Origin: Pelobates cultripes
Taxonomy: Eukaryota > Chordata > Amphibia > Anura > Pelobatidae
Length of the DNA stretch: 64,000 nt
Direction of reading: 5' to 3'
Assembly (NCBI GenBank): GCA_933207985.1
Contig: OW240917.1
Span: forward strand, 107,024,237-107,088,236
The notes under the pieces were generated by a model, which saw only the letters and a list, made by a program, of their open reading frames with translations, was not told where the DNA came from and searched no databases. Positions 22,796 to 33,732 of this stretch are shown piece by piece (positions within the stretch are counted from its first letter, which is position 1; each line of letters starts with the position of its first letter). The translations under genes were made by a program, and so were the position numbers.

Positions 22796-23275
22796 AGGGG
22801 GCCGGGGCCTAACCTTAATGGCTGCAGGACGTGATTTTTGAGAGCTCCTCATGCATGAGCGAAATAAGCCAACTAATTCTCTCTTTGGGCTCTTGTCTTG
22901 CGGCTGGCAACACAAGCTTTAATCCCTGACTCGACGGACCAGTCTGGGAATGCTTCCCACAGTCACTGACAGCTGCCTGTCCAAGGTTCTGCATCACCAC
23001 CTCTGTGGCCTAGCAGGCGCTGTGAATGGAAGAGGCGGCCGCTCTCCTGGCCCAGCACAGGCAGAATACCGACGGTGTCGAGATGTCGCCCCTCAACACC
23101 TCTCCCACCCCTCCTGGTGGGGGAGATCCCCCCACCCCGGAAGTTCCCTTGCCTCATCGGGCACTTGCTGTGGAGCCGGAAAATTCAGCAAAACTTACAG
23201 TGACACATTAAACATGGCGGACGGTACGTGTGCCCCTAGATCTCACAAAGCAATGCCCTCCAAGTGACTAACAAA
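22796..23275 (+). other. GC-rich, CpG-containing segment; possible L1 5' region
   Basis: Base composition jumps from AT-rich to GC-rich at a GGGGGCCGGGGCC run and falls back near 23275. It has a late ACATGGCGGACGGTACGTG (ATG in good context near 23214) followed by a stop within 20 codons. GC-rich untranslated leader plus an ATGGCGGAC-type start resembles frog L1-like 5' ends, but the assignment is weak. Confidence 0.3.
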
Positions 23276-23633
23276 TATGGTTCAGAGGCATCATACCAGC
23301 TCTACGAATACATCTATACCAAACTTCCAAATGCATCTTTAGTTCTGTTTCTGAGTTAAAGTGTGCAAATAAAAGGACACAAAATTAATAAAAAAACAAA
23401 CATAGATTATAAAAATTGAAAAGTATCTTACATAATACTAAAATAAAGTTGGTATAACATCAGTTCTGGAATTTTCCCCACTTGTTAAGCACGGACCACA
23501 CTCACCTTATATGCATGTGTATTCCATCATGTGAAGCGACAAGCTAAAAATTCCAAATCGTGTAATAGTGTTATAATATATTGTGACTCCATCTTCCACA
23601 ATGCTCCTGTTCACTTTAACAGGAGCCTTCTAT
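23276..23633. other. No gene recognised
   Basis: AT-rich spacer. Confidence 0.35.
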
Positions 23634-24102
23634 ATCCAAGCCAGTGGCGTACATACCAGGGTCGCAGGGGTCGCGCCTGCGACCAGGCCCAGCCCACCAC
23701 GGGGCCCAGCCGCCCTGCGACCCGGTATGTACTCCAGTGTGGCCAGCCTCTTCTCCTCGGGGGCCCAGGAGCTGGTCACCTCAGGGTCCCCTGAGGCTGG
23801 CCCTGGTATTACCGGGCAGGTGGGCGTGCGGGCGCGAGGGAGCACTCTCCCCTGAGTGTTCCCTCTTCAGCTCCCTCGTGCACCGCACTGATGCCGGAGC
23901 CGGAAGAAAACGTCAACTTCCAGCTCCGGCATCAGTACGCGGCGCGCAAGGGAGCTGAACAGGAAGCACTCAGGGGAGAGTGCTCCCACGCGTGCATGCC
24001 CGCCTGCCAGCCTGCCAGCCCGGTGACACCACTGGACCCCAGGGAATCCCCTCAGCACTCCCAAAGGTAGGGAGGCTGGGGGATTAAATTTTTTAAAAGA
24101 AC

Positions 24103-24533
24103 ATGTGTGTGTTATTGTGTGTGTGTGTTAGAGTGTGTGTGTGTGTATGTGTTTGTTAGAGTGTGTGTGTGTTAGAGTGTGTGTGTGTGTGTGTGTGTGT
24201 TAGAGTGTGTATGTGTGTTAGTGTTAGAGTGTATGTGCATGTGTGTTAGTGTTAGAGTGTGTGTGTTAGTGTGTGTGTTATAGAGTGTGTGTGTGTGTTA
24301 GTGTGTGTGTGTGTTAGTGTGTGTGTGTGTGTGTTAGTGTGTGTGTGTTAGTGTTAGAATGTGTCAGTGAGTGTGTTACTGTGTGTGTCTGTTACTGAGT
24401 GTGTTAGTTTGTGAGCGTGTATGTGTCTGTCTGTCAGTGAGTGTGTATGTATGTCTGTCACTGAGTGTGTGTCTGTCAGTAAATGTGTGTGTCTGTTAGC
24501 TAGTGTGTCTGTTCATGAGAGTGTGTGTGTGTC
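24103..24533. repeat. (GTGTGTTA)n / (TG)n microsatellite
   Basis: About 430 bp of TG runs punctuated by TTAGAG and TTAG, then GTCTGTCA units, inside hAT element #3. Confidence 0.95.
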
Positions 24534-24539
24534 TTAAGC

Positions 24540-24889
24540 ACTTACCTTTCTCCAGCGCCGGGCTCCCTTGGCGCTGGGGATCTCTCAGCTCCGAATGTGC
24601 ATGCGTGGCAAGAGCCGCACGCGCATTCAAACCGCCCATAGGAAAGCATTACTCAATGTTTTCCTATGGACGTTCAGCGTCTTCTCACTGTGATTTTCAC
24701 AGTGAGAATCGCGGAAGCTCCTCCAGCGGCTGTCAATGAGACAGGCACTAGAGGCTGGATTAACCCTCAGTGAAACATAGCAGTTTCTCTGAAACTGCTA
24801 TATTTTCAGCTACAGGGTCTAAACTAGAGGGACCTGGCACCCAGACCACTTCATTGAGCTGATGTGATCTGGGTGTCTGTAGTGGTCCT
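24540..24889. mobile_element. Kolobok/T2-like MITE fragment nested in hAT element #3
   Basis: The right end TGTAGTGGTCCT is followed by TTAA (24890-24893). Internal GCGCCGGGCTCCC, GAAACTGCTAT and CACCCAGACCACTTCATTGA match 20017-20475, in the same family but rearranged. The left terminal sequence is absent or lost in the microsatellite. Confidence 0.65.
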
Positions 24890-25044
24890 TTAAGTGTATG
24901 TGTATCTGCATGCACTGGCGTACCAGGTGCCCGCCGCCATGTGTTGCAGCCCCAGCCCGCGCAGAGTAAGCGCGTGGGCGGGGGGGCACGGATCAGTTTT
25001 CGCACCGGGGCCCCATGGGTTGTGTGTACGCCACTGATCCAAGG

Positions 25045-25883
25045 TACAAGCTCTTTAAACCATCACTGCCAAATTCAATATTTAATATAACACTCTTTCA
25101 TAAATAATCAAGCTCATAAATAAAACCATAAAAATATATAACATAGTTTGCATGTCATATGAAAACACTCACTTGAGGTAGCACTCTTAAAATCTGCATC
25201 TAGATTATGGTTTTGGTAGTTTTTGGGGAAACCAGCTAAACCAACCCAGGAAAAACAGATTTATGATCCTTTCAGTATATGTTTTATCATCAACAATACT
25301 AGAAAAATCACATTTAAAATGAAATTATACGTTAAAATAAAGTCCATCTTACAACTCTGCAGGACCGTCCGAGACACATTTTTGCCAAAAACAGGCTCTT
25401 AATAATGTTTTATGCATCTATGGCTCTCCAACACCCACAGATTTGGGTATACTTTGGTATTATACTGAATTATACCGAAAAGAGCAAGCCAAGTCATGTC
25501 TTATCTCATGTATCAAATATATGTTCTAACAAAGAAGATTCACGTAAAATTAAATGTAAATACACAGAGTACCAGTATCGGCGACAGTTAAATTCGGTGT
25601 GAACAATAAAAATGATCATCTTTATTTAAGGCACTATCTGCGTGATATCAATAAATTATTTGTGATAGCGTGATTGTAACCTAATGGTTGTGACCCAGTC
25701 CTCCATCCCTTCCTGTTCCTTCCTCATGTCATCCCTTAGAAGATCTGGAAGCTGCAGTTAGTGCTATGTTTTATAAAGAAAAGGAGTAGAGGCACAGGTA
25801 ATTGCAATACCAAAAGGATTGAAAAAACAAACCGTTTCTCCTGAGCTGCAGCTCCTCCCGTTGTAGTTCCAGCAGTGTGAACC
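25045..25883. other. No gene recognised
   Basis: AT-rich; no coding signal beyond a short 65-codon frame. Confidence 0.35.
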
Positions 25884-26071
25884 AAATAAACATAGAAAAA
25901 ATGAGGTCTGCACTTCCTTCATTTCTGCGTCCTTCATTTAACATTTGCATTGAAAATGGGCTTGTGCCCGAAATGTTTGCCTGTCTTTTATGTCCTTCAA
26001 ATAAATGCTTGTTAGCACATTGGTACCCACAAAAACTGGAAGCACAGACCTCATTTTTTCTATGTTTATTT
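25884..26071. repeat. Foldback element with perfect 27-bp terminal inverted repeats
   Basis: Arms 25884-25910 and 26045-26071 are exact inverted copies (they contain AACATAGAAAAAATGAGG), separated by 134 bp. The spacer holds a perfect GGGC-TTGT-GCCC hairpin followed by GAAA (25958-25973), which resembles stem II and the GAAA core of a hammerhead, but the CUGANGA box is replaced by TTGAAAA. Confidence 0.8.
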
Positions 26072-27694
26072 AGCGTTATGTTTCATCACTATGCTGTCTG
26101 GTTTAGGGATACCAGTTGGTACTAGCTTGAATAATCCTAATTGAGTGATCCATTCTCTTCCCTGTGGTGCTAAAATATTTATCCACTGCTTTATGAACTC
26201 CCAGAGAGGTATCTGTATCTGAACATATCCACTATATATGGGCCATAGATCCCTTGCTGTTACATCCTCTTCAACATTTATTTGGGGAGGTTTTAAAAAG
26301 AACCTCAGTTATTTAAATATGAATAGGGATTTTTGATGCACAAGTAACTATTTTCTTTGTTTTTTTATTGTATGTATTGGGGTTGATGTGTACTATGATC
26401 ATTGCTGCTGCCCAGGAGTAGGGGCCGCTTGAGTGCAGAACTTCATTTTGTATGTTTGAATTTGCTCTTATATTACTCAGTCATGTTACAGTGCTTCCGC
26501 CAAGCCCACATGTTCCCTATCAAAGGTTAGTGTGTAGTGGTTTAGAAAAATACCTCTCGCTGTTTCATTAGATATTTAAAAAAAAAAAGCAAGGTGATTT
26601 TTTTTTAGTGTAGGACTCACCTAAGAGGTTTTGCCTTGACATGGCAGTGAGCTTATATGTGTAGGGCCATTGAGTAATACTAAAAAATCTCTAGATATTT
26701 AAATGTGCATATGGATTTGAGATAGCGTGCAGGTAACTTTTTCTATGTTTTTCATTGTATATATTGGGGCAACCCAGCACAATGAATAACTCAGAACAAT
26801 GAGAAATTAGTACAATGATCACTTCAATAACATAAGGAAGGTACAATAAGTGCCCGAGGAGCTTAAATTCGTTATGATTTCTCAAATTTACCAACAATTA
26901 GCTAAGAATAACTGTCATGTTATGTGAACATAAAACCTCTAAACCTATAAGATTATCACAATTCCTGTTCCACATTTTTGTGTAAACTATCATAATCCAC
27001 CACCAGGATTATACTCTAATAAATCATGATGCAACCATGCAATTCTGAAACACTGTTTGCTATATTTTGTTTTGCCCATTTATGAAACAGCATATATCAC
27101 ATATGGTTGCTGCGTCATTTGTTCAGAGGAATTTCACATCAGAACTGTTGTCATGATGAAATTGGTCTGATATATGAAATGCATGCTTTGCAGTAGCAGA
27201 AATCTTTGAGGCCTTCAGGGTTAGCTTGCAAACTTTAGCCAATGGATTTGCAAATCTTCTAAAATGTATTTCCACTAAAGCAGAAAAGCTTGCAATATAG
27301 CCATCACGGATGGACTTGAGAAACCTTTTTAATAGTTTCATAGGTTCATATTTCCTACTACGAAATAAACAAATTTAAGCAATTCAGTTTCAATTTGAGA
27401 TCAGATCTTCCTCTGCTTCCTCTCCAACTATGCTGTTATAGTGAATGAGAATGCAAATGCGGGATATATGATCATATATCCTTAGAAAGATGATTCATTG
27501 CATCGGAAAACAGTCACATTAGACGCAAGTGTTGTGGGAGGGTTTTCATGAGGCAGTATGAATGTGAAATATAAGGCAGCTGTGCAGTTTTTATTTTTTT
27601 TATTTTTTTGGGCAGAATGTCATATTTAAGACTTGGTGGGATCTTTCCTGTCTAGAAACTTCTGCAAACTGCATGCTAGATCCCAACCTTATTA
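26072..27694. other. No gene; degenerate direct repeat
   Basis: A diverged pair of segments near 26310-26400 and 26690-26790 shares ATTTAAAT, a GTAACT block, TTTCATTGTAT-like text and TATTGGGG, about 385 bp apart. Nothing coding was recognised. Confidence 0.35.
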
Positions 27695-27890
27695 TTATCA
27701 TGACTGGCATTTATAAAATGCCAATATATTCTGCAGTGCTGTACAATTGGGAAAAAGGACAAAGCAATATAGAAAGACCAATACAAAAGGTAAGCTGAGA
27801 TCTAGCCATTGAAGCTCTTTCATACAAAGTGCTTAGTTAGATAGCTGTGAGATTACAATCTAAAATGTTAAGTCACAACCACAAATGTGA
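27695..27890 (-). mobile_element. L2-type LINE/SINE 3' tail fragment
   Basis: ATTTATAAAATGCCAATATA followed by TTCTGCAGTGCTGTACAA is the antisense of the AGCGCTG..GGCGCTATATAAAT tail at 32560-32600. Further left-to-right text ends in GATTACAATCTAAA, typical of this frog repeat. Confidence 0.55.
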
Positions 27891-28004
27891 CAAACTAATA
27901 TGAAGTCAATTAATCCCTTAATGCCACAGGGTATTCTATGCTGTCCTGCAAAATGCAGGCTTTAACACTGCAGGGCTGCATAGAGTGTTCTGCAGATTGT
28001 GACT

Positions 28005-28005
<1 letters not shown>

Positions 28006-28055
<50 letters not shown>
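28006..28055. repeat. (TA)n microsatellite, left side of LINE
   Basis: About 50 bp of TA with one TG interruption, immediately left of the R4/Dong-like LINE. Confidence 0.95.
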
Positions 28056-28059
<4 letters not shown>

Positions 28060-29810
28060 TTTTTTTGGGGGGGGGAGGAGGAGGTCCTTCACCAGAGGCC
28101 TGGGAGCCTGAGGGTTCTGCGCAGTATGTTAACTGTTCCTAGAACTGCACTCTTCTGGAAAGTAGTCTCAGATGTCCCACCTCCTCCAACTTGGGAGTCA
28201 CAGCCTAAATGTTCCTATCAGAACTTGGACTACTACTGCCTTCATTTTCCACATCTCTTCTAGCTCTTCTTTCAGGCCTTGGTATTTGTCCATCTTCTCA
28301 TGTATCTTCTTGTTATAATCACTGGGTGTTGCCAAATTCACCACTACTGCAGTCTTCCGTTCCTTGTATACCACCACAATGTCAGGTTGGTTGACCAGTA
28401 CTTGCTTGTCTGGATCTTGAAGTCCCACCGCATCTTAGCCCAGTTATTCTCAACTACCCTTTGTGGTATCTCCCATCTGGATTTAGGAAGGTCCAGAACA
28501 TATTCTGAGCAGATGTTTCGGAATACTATCCCAGCAACTTGGTTGTGCCTCTTAGCATATGCTGTTCCTGCTAACATCTTGCATCCAGCTATAATGTGTG
28601 CTGGATTGTCTCAGAGGCCTTTTTGCAGTCTGCACTTTAGGTCTTGTCTGGTGTAGTAGACACCATTGATCTGGTGCTAAGTGCCTTCTGCTAGGATTAA
28701 TGCCAAAGTGCTGTCTTTCAGTCCTGCCTTTTCAAACCATTGGTAGGATTTATCATGTGAGCCACATCCACTATCTGCTGGTAGTACACCCCATGGAGAG
28801 GTTTATATTACCATGAAACCTCCTCCTTTTCTGCATCATCTGTTGTTATCTCAGGCATTTCCTTAGCAGTTCATCTTTGGGAGCCATCTGTGTGATGTAC
28901 TTGTGGATGCTCTGTGTTAAATCAGGCCCTGACTTCCTTCCGGTTAGTGTACAGTCTCACAGTACTGGATTTTGTGTGGAATCCTCAATTCATAGTGAGT
29001 AGTCTCTGGGTCTTGACATTCATGGTGACCAGTTTCTTCTCTTGGCCTAGTTAATATTCCAGCTGGGTGCCTGATGACTGGTAGGACATGTGTTGATGGT
29101 TTGGATCTTGTTTTTACCACTATGCTGGGACTTCAGGACCTGACTGACTCTGGATGTACTTGGATTTTGCTATCCTTCTTGCCACTTCCTCATGGTTGCC
29201 ATTAGAGATGTCGAGAACCGACAGCATTTTTCAACACGGATGCTGTCCAGGAAGTAGGAGGGTCTGGGAGGGAGGGTCTGCTGGAGATAGGCCGGGACGT
29301 GTCAGCTGACCGGAGTTCGCCTCAAACAGCTCGTGGCGAACCGCGGCGAACCGTTCGCGAGATGTTCGCGGACGGTTAGGGACATCTCTAGTTGCCATGT
29401 GTTTATGGTACACTGAGGTACTTACAGCTGTTCTCTACATCTCCTATTTGGCCTTCTGGTACTTGAACCCCTTCTGTCCTGATCATCTCACACTTATCCA
29501 GTCTGAATGACATTTTAATGTCCTTGCTGTATATCCTAGTTAAGTGGATTACCGAGTCAATGTCCTGCTCACTCTTGGCATAAGCTTGATGTTGTCCATG
29601 TAGGTGGCTGATGGTAGATCCAATCTAGAACTTTTATTTGTATCCACTAAATATGATGATCTGGGGTTGAGGTCTATGCAGAATAGCATTTGGGAAAGCA
29701 CATCACCTTGGTATATGCCACATTTGATGATGTTCACTTTTGTCTGGAATTGACTTCTAGAGTTGTTTTCCACTAGTCCATTAAGTTCTTGAAGAAGGCT
29801 CTTACCAATC

Positions 29811-29813
<3 letters not shown>
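28056..29813 (-). pseudogene. R2/R4/Dong-type LINE: reverse transcriptase + PD-(D/E)XK endonuclease, decayed
   Basis: Read leftward. The RT fragment at 29549-29800 has IIKCGIYQGDVLSQMLFCID, a FADD-like box decayed to TYMDNIKL, and upstream ENNSRSQFQTK. Further on, IHKYITQMAPKDELL (about 28870-28920) matches the thumb/linker of this family. At 28344-28577, AGTAYAKRHNQVAG and VFRNICSEYVLDLPKSRWE form the Cys-His region. At 28198-28428, NQPDIVVVYKERKTAVVVN and ATPSDYNKK then KYQGLKEELEEMW form the restriction-like endonuclease (PD...D..K type). The remaining C-terminus runs to about 28085. It is split over frames, 5'-truncated and interrupted by a hAT MITE. It is flanked on both sides by (TA)n. 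R4/Dong is my best clade guess; the RLE architecture is clearer than the clade. Confidence 0.8.
29203..29390. mobile_element. hAT-type MITE inserted in the LINE, exact 8-bp duplication
   Basis: 188 bp starting TAGAGATGTCGAGAACC and ending GGGACATCTCTA, flanked by GTTGCCAT at 29195-29202 and 29391-29398. It shares the terminal TAGAGATGTC and the GGGAGGGAGGGTCTGCTG block with 18298-18635. It disrupts the LINE, so it is younger than the LINE insertion. Confidence 0.92.

Positions 29814-29845
<32 letters not shown>
29814..29845. repeat. (TA)n microsatellite, right side of LINE
   Basis: About 32 bp of pure AT followed by a T-rich run; partner of the tract at 28006-28055. Confidence 0.95.
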
Positions 29846-29848
<3 letters not shown>

Positions 29849-30483
29849 TTTTATTTTATTTTTTAATTGAGGAACCTGCCTGACAACCCAAGCAGAAAGT
29901 CCTATATTTAACCCTGCAACTTTCCAAAACACAAAATCTATACAAGTGGGGTATTATTGTACTTGAGAGACTTCGCTGAACATGAATATGAGTGTTTAGA
30001 AACCGTAAAATGTATCACAAAAAGACTGGACATACCGCACTTTAAATACCCTGGATTTTCTACTTTTGCAAATGGTAGGCCATGATTAGGGTAATGCTCA
30101 TTCCCTGGCTGCCATACGGTCTCTAAGACAACATAACCAATCTGGTGAATTTCAATCTGTAAAAACTGAAATAGGCAAGCCTTATATTTGACCCTGCAAC
30201 TTTCCAAAACACCATAAAACCTGGACATGGGGGTACTGTTGTGCTCGTGAGACATCACTAAATACAAATATGAGTGTTTTAAAGGAGAAAAATGTATAAT
30301 GCTTGTCACAAACGCACCCTACTTCGAGAGTGTGCATGAAATATTTGTGGTGGTGAAAGGGTTAAAGTTCACTATTTGTCTGTGCTAGACCGGAAATAAT
30401 GATAAAAATCCCCCTTAACACCACGTACACTTAACTTACACTTGCTTTTTTTAAGGCTGCCACCACCAAGAAAATGTATAAAT

Positions 30484-31055
30484 GAAACATAGAAACATAG
30501 AATGTGACGGGAGATAAGAACCATTCGGCCCATCTGGTCTGCCCAATTTTTTTTTAAATACTTTCATTAGTCCCTGACCTTATCTTATAGTTAGGATAGC
30601 CTTACGTATATCCCACACATGCTTAAACTCCTTTACTGTGTTAAGCTCTCCCACTTCAGCTGGAAGACTATTCCATGCATCTACTACCCTCTCAGTAAAG
30701 TAATACTTCCGGATATTATTTTTAAACCTTTGCTCCTCTAATCTAAGACCTCTTGTTGTGGTAGTTTTTCTTCATTTAAATATAATCTCCTTTACTGTGA
30801 TTCCCTTTATGTATTTAAAGGTTTCTATCATATCCCCCCTTGTCTTGTCTTTCCTCCAAGCTATACATGTTAAGCTCCTTTAACCTTTCCTTGTAAGTTT
30901 TATCCTGCAATCCATGAACCAGTTTAGTACCCCTTCTCTGAACTCTCTCTAAAGTATCAATAATAGAGACAAAAAGTGGCCACCCCCTTGTGTTCCAGAA
31001 CATTGGGTTATATCTCCTCTTATGTACTTGCCACAGAAATAGTAATTGCATCTAT
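30484..31055 (-). pseudogene. CR1-type LINE, C-terminal RT end and 3' tail
   Basis: The 3' tail is the 8-bp repeat AAACATAG (30484-30502), antisense of the CR1 (TTCTATGT)n end. The frame at 30815-31051 reads LERVQRRGTKLVHGLQDKT then YKERLKELNMYSLEER, the CR1 C-terminal signature. The remainder to the tail is 3' sequence with frameshifts. It is a different CR1 subfamily from the 4591-7250 copy. Confidence 0.85.
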
Positions 31056-31629
31056 GAATTTGTTACCACTTTTCCAATACATAGATATGTCACTCCTTAC
31101 TTGTGACCCAATATAGCGGACATCACAATCCCTTCCCCTGTGGTTAAGTTACGCAAATCATGTTTAGGCTTGATTAGAAAATTGTGCTTGTCCCATTCTA
31201 AATAAATGAGGCTTAATTATTAATTTGTGGGGAAGTATTAATGTTTCCTTTGGATAGGATACTGGAACACAAGGGTTTTTCTTGAAAGTTAATGACTACT
31301 CATATCAAAGTACTTCCTATCTAAGAGGGAATCAAGACATATGGCAAATGAGAGAGTTTGTTAATATTGAAACCAGACTTCCAGGCCACTTACTCGTGAC
31401 TTCTCAAACCTTACAGAGTAGCTCTGTTTGGGTCCCAGCTTCAAGGAGGAATTTAGGTTGTAAACCTTCTGACCTCCCATACATTTAAATTAACCTCTTT
31501 TGAAATGGACAATACCACCTCTACTAGATAGCCAATTCATATATGCACTACACAAATTACATGAAATGGGAATATTCTATAGTGCAGCAATGAATTATGC
31601 ACCCTTGCCGTGACAATGCTGATGAAATC
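31056..31629. other. No gene recognised
   Basis: Unclassified sequence; a 68-codon frame has no motif. Confidence 0.35.
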
Positions 31630-32172
31630 AATGAAAGGGCATTTTTTGTGAAATATGCAAAAAAACAAATATGCTAAATTTGGCCAGGGTAAGTGGCTAC
31701 TAAAAGAGACTGGACATACCCATTTTGAATACTCTGGGTTATCTACTTTTGCACATTGTATGCCATGATGGGGTTAATTTTCATTCATGCCCTGTCAATT
31801 TTTAATGTGTAAAAAGTGGAAAGTCCTATATTTGATCATTTAAGTTCCAAAACCCTATACAATCTGTACATGTGAAGTACTGTTGTACTCGTGAGACATT
31901 GTTGTGTATTTTATTGCAGTAAAAGCTAGTATTTATAATTATGACATTCACAGTTAAAATGCCACGCAGAACAAGAAAACAATAACCTCTTAATTTCTCA
32001 ATTTTTTCCCCATATTTTATTAATATTAAATTATGTTTGATATATACATATTTGATGTTAAATGAAAGCCCACATTATACAAAATTATATTTTATAAGTG
32101 TAGATGCATATAGCTCAAATTCCAGGTTTAATTTTGATCAGAACTTGTACAATTGCCTCGGTCCTTAGGGTG
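31630..32172. mobile_element. TTAA-flanked piggyBac-like element C, right part
   Basis: Contains GTGGCTACTAAAAGAGACTG, GGTTATCTACTTTTGCACAT and TGTTGTACTCGTGAGACATT modules in the order seen in element D. It ends GTCCTTAGGGTG followed by TTAA (32173-32176). The left end is missing. Confidence 0.65.
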
Positions 32173-32189
32173 TTAAATGCATATTGTTT

Positions 32190-32610
32190 TTTGGTTAGTT
32201 CTACGTAAGAATTTGTCCATACTCCCACCTCTGATGCTCGCCTTCAATACTTCTCCAGGGCTGCACCGTTCCTGTGGAACTCACTTCCCTCCTCCGTTAG
32301 ATGCTCACCCAGTCTCCACTCCTTCCAAAAAAAAAAATCATTAAAAACCCACTTCTTCATAAAAGCGTATCAATTAAACTGTTAATAGCTCCCGACTGAT
32401 TCCTCTCTTGCAACTGTCATTAGTCTAATACTATCCTTACCTTTTGTGTCACTTTACCCCACTCCCTCTAGCATGTAAGCTCATTGAGCATGGCCCTCAA
32501 CCCCTCTGTTCCTGCGTGTCCAACTTGTCTGGTTACAACTACATGTTTGTTCGTCCACCCACTGTAAAGCGCTGAGGAATTTGTTGGCGCTATATAAATA
32601 ACAACAATAT
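32190..32610 (+). pseudogene. L2-clade LINE, last codons of RT and 3' tail
   Basis: One frame reads QYFSRAAPFLWNSLPSSV and then LHSFQKKKSLKTHFF, the end of L2/CR1-type ORF2 proteins. It is followed by CATGTAAGCTCATTGAGCA, then GTAAAGCGCTGAGGAATTTG and GTTGGCGCTATATAAATAA, the conserved L2-type 3' end. Everything upstream in the protein is missing. Confidence 0.8.
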
Positions 32611-32689
32611 AAACACCAATACAACTATGTTAATGAAGCAGATCATGAAACTAAAATATAAAATGACACCTTTTCTCAGTAGTGGAAAG

Positions 32690-33000
32690 CAAACAGTGTA
32701 AGAGAAATTTATTTTTAAAAGATTTCCCCTACACATGGGAGATTGGACTATTATTTACCGCTGAGAAAGTTTGGACACATACCGTACGAAACACATAGGG
32801 TTGGGCTTTTTTGAGGGAGTTCTTTTATTTTATGTTTTAGTGTTTACTATATTTGTCAAGGAGTTGTTATCTGTGTAATCAACCCAGCGGACTTCATCTT
32901 TCGGTGATTACATCCTTTTGGATTTGACATGCCTAATGCTGCCTTGATCTTGTAAATATTATTAAATTAAATCACAGCATTACAGAATAATGTTTTTGCA
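32690..33000 (+). mobile_element. Possible Penelope pseudo-LTR remnant with hammerhead-like core
   Basis: CTGAGAA (32761-32767), an imperfect stem-loop (GTTTGG..CCGTAC) and GAAAC (32788-32792) follow the order of a decayed hammerhead. The following text (GATTACATCCTTTTGGATTT near 32906) resembles frog PLE ends. Pairing for stem I is poor, so it is unlikely to be active. Confidence 0.35.
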
Positions 33001-33727
33001 CCATTACTGTTTTATTTTCTCCCACATGCCCATCTATTGTGCTTAAGATTCTTAACCATCTCTATCCATTGTGATATGCCTACAATCAAAACATAATTTT
33101 TTTAAGGAATTCGATTTTATGGAGTATGTACTTTATTACCTTTTGTTGTTACTGTAGATATTTTCTGTTTTCTCTAGATCATGAAACTGCAGTCTCACTG
33201 TTCAATTCTCTGCCATGTAGGAATTATATCACTTTGTTTAAGTCATTCTTGATACACCTCATGGACAAACCTCTCAATGGATTTTTCACTGTAAAAGCAT
33301 GAACTTCTCAAAATAAAATCACATGCTTAAGATCATGATTATTCAAATAACTGATGTATGTTAGCTAGTAATTAACCAATTCATGAATTATGTTAATATT
33401 AACAGAGCTTTTTATTGATTATATATGTGTGTGTTTGGTGCCTGCCATGCATTTACATTGCTTGATTGTACTTGAATATAAAATGCATGTATATTTTCCT
33501 GTGTGAATTATTGATAGTGTGCAGTTATTAACTTGAATTTTGGCTGTTTCTATTAATCTTGGTGAGATAGCAGGAGCTGAAAAAAAGGTGGCTTCTAGCT
33601 TGGCAATGAGTCGATAAATCTATTGAATCTCCTATTATTCTTTACAGGAAGTGTGGAAACTCTTATCAGATTTGATTTAACAGTTGCAACTGCCAAGGTT
33701 TTGTAGTATTGACAAATCTACTAATCA
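33001..33727. other. No gene recognised
   Basis: AT-rich sequence with a short (TG)n near 33425; no gene evidence. Confidence 0.35.
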
Positions 33728-33732
33728 CTAAC

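Larger units (their letters stand above)
23642..25036. mobile_element. hAT-type non-autonomous element #3 with microsatellite and nested MITE
   Basis: It begins CAGTGGCGTACATACC and ends GTGTGTACGCCACTG; flanks ATCCAAGC (23634-23641) and ATCCAAGG (25037-25044) match at 7 of 8. The ends and the right arm (CGGATCAGTTTT, GGGGCCCCATGGGTT) match hAT element #1, so these are two copies of one family. The left arm is GC-rich with a 20-plus bp inverted GGAGCTGAA..TTCAGCTCC structure near 23870-23960. The middle is a (GTGTGTTA)n tract and a Kolobok-like fragment. Confidence 0.85.
27914..30361. mobile_element. TTAA-flanked piggyBac-like element B, split by a LINE
   Basis: TTAA at 27910-27913 and 30362-30365 bound ends TCCCTTAATGCC and GTGAAAGGG. 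The right part (29846-30361) contains the modules GACTGGACATACC, CAACTTTCCAAAACACC and TACTGTTGTGCTCGTGAGAC shared with elements C, D and E. In relatives, the body and the other end are joined through a TA-rich tract; here a LINE occupies that position. Confidence 0.7.

Noticed and set aside
23531..24064. Several Gly/Pro/Arg-rich frames on both strands
   Set aside because: They lie in the GC-rich left arm of hAT element #3, overlap each other and carry no motif.
28279..28656. 125-codon plus-strand frame
   Set aside because: Antisense shadow of the R4/Dong-like endonuclease region, which explains the sequence better.
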